DNA from: Clostridiales bacterium
GTDB taxonomy: Bacteria; Bacillota; Clostridia; Oscillospirales; Oscillospiraceae
DNA: 5,185 nt
Reading direction: 5' to 3'
Assembly: GCA_009774055.1 (NCBI GenBank)
Contig: VSNB01000224.1
Span: forward strand, 1 to 5,185
The notes under the pieces are model-generated. The model was not told where the DNA came from, did not search any database, and saw only the letters and a program-made list of their open reading frames with translations. The position numbers and the translations under genes are program-made. Below are positions 1 to 4,565 of this stretch, piece by piece. Numbering within the stretch: the first letter of the stretch is position 1; every line of letters starts with the position of its first letter.

Positions 1-21
1 CGTAGGTTCAAGCGCGTTTTT

Positions 22-51
22 GCCTACTTTTGGCGCGGGCCAAAAGTAGGC
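22..51. repeat. Perfect 12-bp hairpin (possible REP-like intergenic palindrome)
   Basis: The arms GCCTACTTTTGG (22-33) and CCAAAAGTAGGC (40-51) are exact reverse complements around the 6-nt loop CGCGGG. No T-run follows on either strand (CGCCG after the + arm, an A-run after the - arm), so it is not an ordinary intrinsic terminator. GTAGG at 2-6 could alternatively pair with CCTAC at 23-27 and compete with this stem. It may be a dispersed intergenic palindrome or an mRNA processing/stability structure between acs operon genes. The structure is seen in the sequence; its role is inference. Confidence 0.7.
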
Positions 52-56
52 CGCCG

Positions 57-76
57 TCCGGGCGCGGGAGCCCGGA
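57..76. repeat. Perfect 7-bp GC-rich hairpin
   Basis: TCCGGGC (57-63) and GCCCGGA (70-76) are exact reverse complements around the loop GCGGGA. The octamer GGCGCGGG occurs here at 61-68 and again at 32-39, at the apex of the preceding hairpin, so the two hairpins share an apical sequence. No T-tract follows. Function is unknown. Confidence 0.6.
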
Positions 77-100
77 ATCCGATTCGAGAAGAATGTCCCG

Positions 101-123
101 TTCGCCGCCCGGAGGGCGGCGAA
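101..123. repeat. Perfect 10-bp hairpin upstream of acsD
   Basis: TTCGCCGCCC (101-110) and GGGCGGCGAA (114-123) are exact reverse complements with a 3-nt GGA loop. It lies 43 nt before the acsD start and 27 nt before its ribosome binding site. The + side is followed by GATAAAAC and the - side by CGGGAC, so neither gives a terminator T-tract. If transcribed from an upstream acs gene it would sit at the 5' side of the acsD message. A stabilising or processing role is possible but unproven. Confidence 0.6.
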
Positions 124-150
124 GATAAAACTGAGCCGATAATTTAATGA

Positions 151-156
151 AGGGAG
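151..156 (+). promoter_or_regulatory. Ribosome binding site of acsD
   Basis: AGGGAG lies 10 nt before the ATG at 167. It is the only purine-rich Shine-Dalgarno-like stretch near the start and supports that start codon. Confidence 0.7.
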
Positions 157-166
157 ACAACTACCT

Positions 167-1105
167 ATGCCTTTTGCAAAAAAGCCCCAGGTGTTCAGCG
201 CCAAGATCAACGAACTGACGCTGGGTACCGGAGACAAGGCCACCGTCCTGGGCGGCCAGAACGTCTTTAACCTCTACTCCTTCGACGCGCCCATCGCCAA
301 TCGCCCCAAGATCGGCATCGACGTGTCCGACGACCCCGAGCAGCCCTCTGAGGGTCTGAAGGAATTCTACGCCGGGTGCGACACCCTGGCCGAGCGCGCC
401 AAGAAGGCCGCGGAGCTGCCCGAGGCGGACTTCGTCTGCATCCGCTTCGACCTGGCCGACCCCAACGGGGCCAACAAGTCCATCGAGGACTGCGTGGCCG
501 ACGCCAAGGCCGTGGCCGAAGCAGTCGACAAGCCCATCGTGGTGGCCGGATGCAAGAACTCCGAGAAGGACGCCGACCTCTTCGGCAAGATCTCCGAGGC
601 CCTCCAGGGCAAGAACATCCTGGTCCTCTCCGCCAAGGAAGAGAACTACAAGGGCGTGGCCGCCGGCGCGGGCATGGCCTACGGTCAGAAGGTGGGCGCC
701 GAGTCCGCCGTGGACATCAACCTGGCCAAGCAGCTCAACGTCCTCATCACCCAGATGGGCGTCTCCGGCGAGAACGTGGCTATGAACATCGGCTCCGCCG
801 CCGCCGGCTACGGCTTCGAGTACGTCGTCTCCACCCTGGAGCGCGTCAAGGCCGCCGCCCTGAGCCAGAACGACAACACCCTCCAGATGCCCATCATCAC
901 CCCCGTGGGTGTGGAGACCTGGGGCGTGAAGGAGTCTACCGCTCCAGAGAGCGAGAACCCCGGCTGGGGTTCCGCCGAGGAGCGCGGCATCGACATGGAG
1001 GTGGAAACCGCTGCCGCCTGCCTGGCCTACGGCAGTGACGCCGTCATTCTCAAGCACCCGGCTTCCATTCAGACCACTGCGCGGCTGGTTGCCGCTTTGA
1101 TGTAA
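167..1105 (+). CDS. acsD: Corrinoid iron-sulfur protein, small subunit (AcsD / CdhD-type)
   Basis: Encodes 312 residues, the usual size of the small subunit of the bacterial CFeSP. CFeSP is a cytoplasmic heterodimer that carries a methyl group on a cobamide between methyl-THF methyltransferase and acetyl-CoA synthase in the Wood-Ljungdahl pathway. In characterised family members this subunit is a TIM barrel that pairs with AcsC and helps cover the corrinoid. The protein matches the family along its length: an N-terminal segment beginning MPFAKKPQVFSAKINELTLG, a conserved TPVGVETWGVKES stretch at about residues 245-257, GWG at 266-268, and a C-terminal ERGIDMEVETA...HPASI segment. There is no signal peptide or membrane segment. 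The ATG at 167 has an SD (AGGGAG). The stop overlaps the SD of the next gene, which argues for translational coupling with the AcsC-AcsE fusion. G/C-rich wobble positions suggest strong expression. The family call is secure; details of partner contact are inferred from homologues. Confidence 0.95.
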   Translation: MPFAKKPQVFSAKINELTLGTGDKATVLGGQNVFNLYSFDAPIANRPKIGIDVSDDPEQPSEGLKEFYAGCDTLAERAKKAAELPEADFVCIRFDLADPNGANKSIEDCVADAKAVAEAVDKPIVVAGCKNSEKDADLFGKISEALQGKNILVLSAKEENYKGVAAGAGMAYGQKVGAESAVDINLAKQLNVLITQMGVSGENVAMNIGSAAAGYGFEYVVSTLERVKAAALSQNDNTLQMPIITPVGVETWGVKESTAPESENPGWGSAEERGIDMEVETAAACLAYGSDAVILKHPASIQTTARLVAALM

Positions 1106-1110
1106 GGAGG
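1104..1110 (+). promoter_or_regulatory. Ribosome binding site of acsC-acsE, overlapping the acsD stop
   Basis: AAGGAGG uses the last two bases of the acsD TAA stop (1103-1105) and stands 9 nt before the ATG at 1120. Near-perfect complementarity to the 16S tail and the overlap with the stop suggest that terminating ribosomes feed the next gene, as expected for two subunits made in a 1:1 ratio. Confidence 0.85.
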
Positions 1111-1119
1111 GCCCGAACC

Positions 1120-3405
1120 ATGGCACTGAAAGGTCTTGACATTTTTAAGCTCACCCCCAAAACCAACTGCAAGGACTGCGGCAACCCCACCTGCATGGCC
1201 TTCGCCATGAAGGTGGCCTCCGGCGCGCTCCCCATTGAGAAGTGCCCCCATATGTCCGCCGAGGCCCTGTCCACCCTGTCCGAGGCCACCGCGCCCCCCA
1301 TGAAGAGCTACAAGGTGGGCGACCTGGCCCTGGGCGGCGAGACGGTCCTCAGCCGTCACGAGAAGACCCTGGTCAGCAAGACCCTGTACGCCGTCCAGGT
1401 CTGCGACTGCATGGACGAGGCCAAGCAGGACGAGGTTCTGAAGAACATCCCCGCCGTGGATTACGAGCGCATCAGCGAGCGGATGTATGTGGAGATGGTC
1501 TACGTCCGCCACAGCGCCGATAAGGCTCCCGCCGACTTCGCCGCCCTGGTGTCCAAGGCCAAGGCCCTGGGCCGTCCCCTGGTCCTCAGCTGCACCGACG
1601 TGGAGGCCATGAAGGCCGGCGTCGAGGCCGCTGCTGGCTGCGACATCATCGTCAACGGCGCTACCCCCGACAACTTCGCCGACATGAGCGCCGTCGCCAC
1701 CGGGGCCAAGGCCCTGCTGGGCGTCCGCGCCGACAGCCTGGAGGCCCTCCACGACGTAGTAGAGAAGCTGGAGGTCGCCGGCAACAAGAACCTGATTCTG
1801 GAAGTCAGCGCCGCCTCCATCAAGGAAGCCTACGCCGACACCGTCCAGATCCGCCGCGCCGCTCTGAAGGACGGCGACCGGACCTTCGGTTATCCCTCCA
1901 TCGTCAACGTGGCCGCCCTGTCCAATGGCGACGCCCACCTGGAGGCCGCCCTGCTGAGCCTCTTCACCTGCAAGTACGGCTCCATCGTGGTCTGCTCCGA
2001 AATGACCTACGCCAAGGCCCTGCCCCTGTACGGCCTGCGTCAGAACATCTTCACCGATCCCCAGAAGCCCATGAAGGTCACCCCCGGCATCTATCCCATC
2101 AACGGCGCCGACGAGAACAGTCCCTGCTGCCTGACCGTGGACTTCGCCCTGACCTACTTCCTGGTGTCCGGCGAGATCGAGCGCAGCAAGATGCCCGTGA
2201 ATCTGCTGATCACTGACGCGTCCGGCATGTCCGTGCTGACCGCCTGGGCTGCCGGCAAGTTCTCCAGCTCCTCCATCAAGAAGTTCTTCGACGAGTTCGA
2301 CATCAACAACAAGATCAAGAACCGCGCCCTGATTATCCCCGGCAAGGTGGCCGTCATGAAGGGTGAGATCCAGGACAAGCTGCCTGAGTGGAGCGTCATC
2401 GTGGGCACCACCGAGGCCGTCCAGCTGGTGAAGTACCTGCGGGACGAGGAGTGGAAGAAGAGCTACGTGGACAAGTCCGCCGCCGCTCCCGCCGACGGCG
2501 CTCCCGCCGCCGAGGCCGCTCCCGCGCCCAAGAAGGTCCTTCCCGCGCCTCCCATCGTGGTCAACGGCCCCTACATGATCGACGACAAGCCCGTGACCTA
2601 CAAGGGCCATGATCCCAACGCCCAGACCTTCGTCACCATCGGCGAGCGCATCCACTGCATCTCCCCCGCTATCCGCAAGGCCATGGACACCTACGACGAA
2701 GCCCCCATCCTCAAGCGCGCCGCCGAGCAGATCGCCGCCGGCGCCACCTATCTGGATGTGAACATCGGGCCTGCCGAGTCCAACGGTCCCGAGCTGATGA
2801 CCTGGGCGGTCCAGCTGCTCCAGCAGAACTTCAACAACGTGCCTCTGGCGCTGGACACCGCCAACATGGCCGCCATCGAGGCGGGCATCAAGGTGTACAA
2901 CCGCTCCAACGGCAAGCCCATTGTCAACTCCGCCGACGCCGGCAGCCGCATCGGCTATATTGACCTGGCCGCCGCCAACGACGCCATCGTCATCGCCCTG
3001 TGCTCCGCCGACGGCATCGCCAAGGACAACGAGGAGCGCATGATGCACTGCCACAACATGCTGGAGCGCGGCCTGCACCTGGGCATGCAGGCGGACGACC
3101 TGTGGTTCGACCCCCTGTTCCTGGTCATCAAGGGCATGCAGGATAAGCAGATGGACGTGCTCAACGCCATCCGCGCTTTCTCCGAGGAGGGCCTGAAGTC
3201 CACCGGCGGCCTGTCCAACAACTCCAACGGCATGCCCAAGCACATCCGTCCCATCATGGACGCCGCGATGGTGGGCATGGCCATGACCATGGGCCTGACC
3301 TCCGCCATTGTAAACCCCTGCGACCAGCGCCTGATGGAGACGATCAAGAGCTGCGACATCATCAAGAACCACAACCTGTACGCCGATTCCTATCTGGAAA
3401 TCTGA
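1120..3405 (+). CDS. acsC-acsE: AcsC-AcsE fusion: corrinoid iron-sulfur protein large subunit joined to methyl-THF:corrinoid methyltransferase
   Basis: One 761-residue frame holds two proteins that are usually separate. Residues 1-447 are a full-length AcsC (family about 446 aa). An N-terminal CX2CX4CX16C motif (Cys17, 20, 25, 42) binds the 4Fe-4S cluster that reactivates Co(II). A TIM barrel follows, then a C-terminal corrinoid-binding domain with SGMSVLTAWAAGKF from residue 368. Thr374 falls where a Thr sits beside the cobalt in studied CFeSP. Residues 448-505 include an Ala/Pro-rich linker (about 453-478). Residues 506-761 match AcsE (about 262 aa), a pterin-binding TIM barrel: TIGERIH 506-512, LDVNIGP 545-551, LDTAN 578-582, VNSAD 602-606, WFDP 662-665, GLSNNSN 697-703. 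Asp579, Asn603, Asp664 and Asn700 correspond by motif to Moorella Asp75, Asn96, Asp160 and Asn199. All key residues seem present, so both halves look functional. In clostridial acetogens acsD, acsC and acsE are commonly adjacent separate genes. A split by an unseen assembly error is unlikely because the linker is long and in frame. Confidence 0.93.
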   Translation: MALKGLDIFKLTPKTNCKDCGNPTCMAFAMKVASGALPIEKCPHMSAEALSTLSEATAPPMKSYKVGDLALGGETVLSRHEKTLVSKTLYAVQVCDCMDEAKQDEVLKNIPAVDYERISERMYVEMVYVRHSADKAPADFAALVSKAKALGRPLVLSCTDVEAMKAGVEAAAGCDIIVNGATPDNFADMSAVATGAKALLGVRADSLEALHDVVEKLEVAGNKNLILEVSAASIKEAYADTVQIRRAALKDGDRTFGYPSIVNVAALSNGDAHLEAALLSLFTCKYGSIVVCSEMTYAKALPLYGLRQNIFTDPQKPMKVTPGIYPINGADENSPCCLTVDFALTYFLVSGEIERSKMPVNLLITDASGMSVLTAWAAGKFSSSSIKKFFDEFDINNKIKNRALIIPGKVAVMKGEIQDKLPEWSVIVGTTEAVQLVKYLRDEEWKKSYVDKSAAAPADGAPAAEAAPAPKKVLPAPPIVVNGPYMIDDKPVTYKGHDPNAQTFVTIGERIHCISPAIRKAMDTYDEAPILKRAAEQIAAGATYLDVNIGPAESNGPELMTWAVQLLQQNFNNVPLALDTANMAAIEAGIKVYNRSNGKPIVNSADAGSRIGYIDLAAANDAIVIALCSADGIAKDNEERMMHCHNMLERGLHLGMQADDLWFDPLFLVIKGMQDKQMDVLNAIRAFSEEGLKSTGGLSNNSNGMPKHIRPIMDAAMVGMAMTMGLTSAIVNPCDQRLMETIKSCDIIKNHNLYADSYLEI
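2476..2554 (+). repeat. Ala/Pro linker-coding stretch with short repeated unit
   Basis: Codes for residues about 453-478 of the fusion, a low-complexity Ala/Pro/Lys segment between the AcsC and AcsE parts. GCTCCCGC recurs at 2485, 2500 and 2518 (spacing 15 and 18 nt), consistent with growth of the linker by small in-frame duplications. Such linkers are typical of flexible tethers between catalytic domains. The tether role is inferred. Confidence 0.7.
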
Positions 3406-3494
3406 TTGTACTTGCCCAAGAGCCTGTTTCGTATCCCGGCGCGGCAAAAATCCCTCGTCCATCCGGCGTCCACGCCGTGAATGCAAGCTCTGAA

Positions 3495-3535
3495 AAAGAT
3501 GCCGCACACTCCGTTTTGGGGTGTGCGGCGTCTTT
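3495..3535. terminator. Intrinsic terminator after the acs genes, possibly bidirectional
   Basis: The core arms GCCGCACAC (3501-3509) and GTGTGCGGC (3521-3529) pair exactly. AAAGAT/GTCTTT outside (3495-3500 with 3530-3535) and three more pairs inside (3510-3512 with 3518-3520) extend the stem to about 18 bp with two G-U pairs and a GTTTT loop. It starts 90 nt after the fusion stop and no other gene lies between. The + strand T-tract is short (GTCTTTGC). The - strand has a better one (ATCTTTTTC), so it could stop transcription from both sides. Confidence 0.8.
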
Positions 3536-3755
3536 GCATATCAAAAAACACCATTCCAAGCAAGAGAAAACGTGGGAGCACAAGCGGCCATAGAATGACA
3601 GGCTGCGGCTCTCCACAGGCGATCAGCTAATTGCTTCTCAGAACAAAACTATGTCAGAAGCGGAACGTATTGTCCTTCATGGAGCATAGCGATTTGTGGG
3701 AGGCTTCTCCTCGTAGGGTGACTCCTTCTGCATAATCCCCAAGCTAATCAAATTT

Positions 3756-3758
3756 TTA
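3756..3758. repeat. Left target-site duplication (TTA)
   Basis: TTA directly abuts the left terminal inverted repeat and matches TTA at 3921-3923. Joining the flanks through a single copy rebuilds an uninterrupted ...C-I-K-N-L-I-S... reading on the minus strand. Confidence 0.7.
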
Positions 3759-3920
3759 GAAGCTGTACTAATAGGTGGTGGTATGCAGAATGGCGAGAAA
3801 AATTTTTTGTCTGGCAAGGAAGAAACTCGCAGGAATCCTGACGGATTTCAAGAGTTTCTGACGCAGCCAGACGAAAAATTTTCCGTCAAGATACGTGCCG
3901 GTGCCTATTGGTACAGCTTC
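3759..3920. mobile_element. 162-bp palindromic miniature inverted-repeat element (MITE-like)
   Basis: The ends GAAGCTGTACTAATAGG (3759-3775) and its inverted copy at 3904-3920 differ at one of 17 positions. The interior also folds back. GTAT (3781-3784) pairs with ATAC (3891-3894), and TGGCG (3791-3795) with CGTCA (3884-3888). The 17-bp block 3799-3815 pairs with 3866-3882. AGAAACTC (3821-3828) pairs with GAGTTTCT (3852-3859), and 3832-3838 with 3843-3849 around a TGAC tetraloop. The element is flanked by TTA on both sides. It interrupts the ATPase remnant, and removing it plus one TTA restores that reading frame, which fixes both boundaries. It encodes no transposase, so it would need a helper in trans. 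TNA-type 3-bp duplications are known for some IS5-family (IS1031-group) elements, but the family is not established here. Confidence 0.8.
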
Positions 3921-3923
3921 TTA
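3921..3923. repeat. Right target-site duplication (TTA)
   Basis: Partner of the TTA at 3756-3758, directly after the right terminal inverted repeat. The insertion (162 bp) plus the duplication (3 bp) makes 165 bp, so the insertion is frame-neutral in the disrupted gene. Confidence 0.7.
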
Positions 3924-4010
3924 ATGCAGCTGGCGCAGACGTTGGTGTCCTCCCCCACTTTGCTAGAAATCTCCGACATCCGGGACTCTCCTACGGCAAT
4001 GGCGGTGATG

Positions 4011-4039
4011 TTACTTCCGACCTTTCGGTTCGGAAGTAA
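4011..4039. repeat. Unexplained 29-nt hairpin
   Basis: TTACTTCCGA (4011-4020) is the exact reverse complement of TCGGAAGTAA (4030-4039). An alternative inner pairing ACC/GGT around TTTC (4020-4029) extends the stem with one bulged T. Neither side is followed by a T-tract (+ TAAAAATG, - CATCACC). It lies exactly where the ATPase remnant stops being recognisable. It may be a second small palindrome associated with the break, or a structured RNA element. Confidence 0.6.
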
Positions 4040-4066
4040 TAAAAATGTTCGGTTCATATACCACGA

Positions 4067-4102
4067 GGGACATGAGGCGGGTCCGCCCCATGTCCTTTTT
4101 TT
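4067..4102 (+). terminator. Intrinsic terminator with seven-T tail
   Basis: GGACATG (4068-4074) pairs with CATGTCC (4089-4095). After an A/C mismatch, GGCG (4076-4079) pairs with CGCC (4084-4087) around a GGTC loop. T x7 follows at 4096-4102. This is a strong rho-independent terminator on the + strand only. No intact + strand gene lies directly upstream, so it either caps read-through from the acs side, belonged to a lost gene, or ends an unrecognised small transcript. It insulates the gntR promoter that starts 12 bases later. Confidence 0.88.
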
Positions 4103-4113
4103 GAAAATACCTC

Positions 4114-4142
4114 TTGACAACCGCTGCAAACTGATCTATACT
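4114..4142 (+). promoter_or_regulatory. Sigma-A promoter of the gntR-ABC operon
   Basis: A perfect -35 TTGACA (4114-4119) and a TATACT -10 (4137-4142) are separated by exactly 17 nt. The start of transcription is expected near 4149, giving a leader of about 40 nt before the TTG start at 4189. The promoter follows directly after the seven-T terminator, so the operon begins as an independent unit. Confidence 0.92.
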
Positions 4143-4165
4143 GTACTTGTTATTACAATACAGTA
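4139..4165. promoter_or_regulatory. Palindromic operator over the -10 and start site (probable GntR autoregulation)
   Basis: TACTGTA (4139-4145) is the reverse complement of TACAGTA (4159-4165), and inside it TTGT (4147-4150) mirrors ACAA (4155-4158) around TATT. The arms total 11 bp, with one extra C (4146) on the left. The site begins within the -10 element and covers the expected start of transcription, so a bound dimer would block RNA polymerase. YtrA-type GntR proteins are known to repress their own operons from such sites. That this repressor binds here is inference. Confidence 0.8.
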
Positions 4166-4175
4166 AAAGACGGAT

Positions 4176-4183
4176 AGGCGGTG
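4176..4183 (+). promoter_or_regulatory. Ribosome binding site that decides the TTG start of gntR
   Basis: AGGCGGTG (one mismatch from AGGAGGTG) lies 5 nt before TTG at 4189. The in-frame TTG at 4147 lies at or before the expected transcription start and inside the operator, so it cannot be the normal start. Confidence 0.75.
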
Positions 4184-4188
4184 GGAAT

Positions 4189-4563
4189 TTGGAGATCGTA
4201 GTCAGCAACAAAACGAGCCGTCCCCTGTATGAACAGATCTCAACCCAGGTCAAGGCGCAGATCATGAGCGGGGAGCTGAAGGCGGGAGAACCCCTTCCCT
4301 CGATCCGCTCCCTTGCCAAGTCCCTGCAAATCAGCGTTTTGACGGTGCAGAAAGCATACGACCTTCTGCAAGCGGACGGGTTTATCGAGACGACGGCGGG
4401 AAAGGGCTGCTTTGTTTCCGCGCAGAATCAGGACTTTTATCTGGAGGAACAGCAAAAGAAAATCGAGGAGCATTTTAATGAGGCGATTGAGATTGCCCGC
4501 ACCAGCGGAATCCCCCTCGATAAAATGCTGAACCTGCTAACGCTTTTATATGAGGAGGATTGA
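4189..4563 (+). CDS. GntR-family transcriptional repressor, YtrA subfamily
   Basis: With the TTG start the protein has 124 residues, the size of YtrA-type regulators, which keep the winged-helix DNA-binding domain but have only a short C-terminal dimerisation tail instead of a large effector domain. The GntR signature is clear: RPLYEQISTQVKAQIMSGEL at residues 11-30, then GEPLPSIRSLAKSLQISVLT (33-52) and VQKAYDLLQADGFIETTAGKG (53-73), covering the helix-turn-helix and wing. Residues about 85-124 are charged and helical, as expected for the tail. It is the first gene of an operon. Its stop is two bases from the ATG of an ABC ATPase, the standard context in which such a regulator controls an ABC exporter, often in response to cell-wall antibiotics or other envelope stress. 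The inducer cannot be read from sequence. A consensus promoter with an overlapping palindrome supports self-repression. Confidence 0.93.
   Translation: MEIVVSNKTSRPLYEQISTQVKAQIMSGELKAGEPLPSIRSLAKSLQISVLTVQKAYDLLQADGFIETTAGKGCFVSAQNQDFYLEEQQKKIEEHFNEAIEIARTSGIPLDKMLNLLTLLYEED
4554..4558 (+). promoter_or_regulatory. Ribosome binding site of the ABC ATPase gene, inside gntR
   Basis: GGAGG lies within the last codons of gntR, 7 nt before the ATG at 4566, indicating translational coupling of the two genes. Confidence 0.85.
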
Positions 4564-4565
4564 CC

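Larger units (their letters stand above)
3609..4010 (-). pseudogene. Decayed C-terminal fragment of an AAA ATPase with winged-helix/DUF234 region
   Basis: Read on the minus strand, 4010 to 3921 gives NITAIAVGESRMSEISSKVG then EDTNVCASCI. After removing the palindromic element and one target copy, the frame resumes at 3758 as KNLISLGIMQKESPYEEKPP and TNRYA. A 2-nt frameshift near 3680 then leads to KDNTFRF, a TGA (3654-3656) where Trp is expected, HSFVLRSN, a TAG (3627-3629) where Gln is expected, and LIACGE. The pattern (MSEI..KVGEDTN, KNLISLGI, KDN.FRFW) is that of the winged-helix and DUF234 tail of archaeal-type ATPases (PF01637/DUF234) common in anaerobic Firmicutes. The ATPase domain and most of the gene are missing on both sides. 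The fragment has at least four lesions and cannot be expressed as a working protein. The family call is from recalled motifs, not a search. Confidence 0.72.

Noticed and set aside
138..143. GATAAT as a -10 element for a promoter directly in front of acsD
   Set aside because: No acceptable -35 lies 16-18 nt upstream; that position is inside the GC-rich hairpin at 101-123. The acs genes are likely transcribed from further upstream.
161..1126. 321-codon open frame antisense to acsD
   Set aside because: Same reason: Gly/Val/Leu/His-rich shadow of biased codons, no recognisable motif, and no plausible ribosome binding site.
1069..3507. 812-codon open frame on the minus strand across the whole acsC-acsE gene
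   Set aside because: It is the antisense shadow of a GC-rich gene. The product is a low-complexity Gly/Val/His/Leu/Asp sequence with no domain, and the + strand frame is a clear full-length enzyme.
3362..3616. 84- and 63-codon minus-strand frames around the acs terminator
   Set aside because: They cross the terminator hairpin and the acsE end, and lack an SD and any family motif. Only the part beyond about 3609 shows ATPase remnant residues, in a broken frame.
3783..4166. 127-codon + strand open frame
   Set aside because: It starts inside the palindromic element, runs antisense to the ATPase remnant, then through a hairpin, a terminator and the gntR promoter. It has no ribosome binding site and no family resemblance.
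4147..4563. Longer gntR reading from TTG at 4147 (138 residues)
   Set aside because: That codon is within the operator and at or before the expected start of transcription and has no SD. The TTG at 4189 has AGGCGGTG 5 nt upstream and gives the usual protein length.
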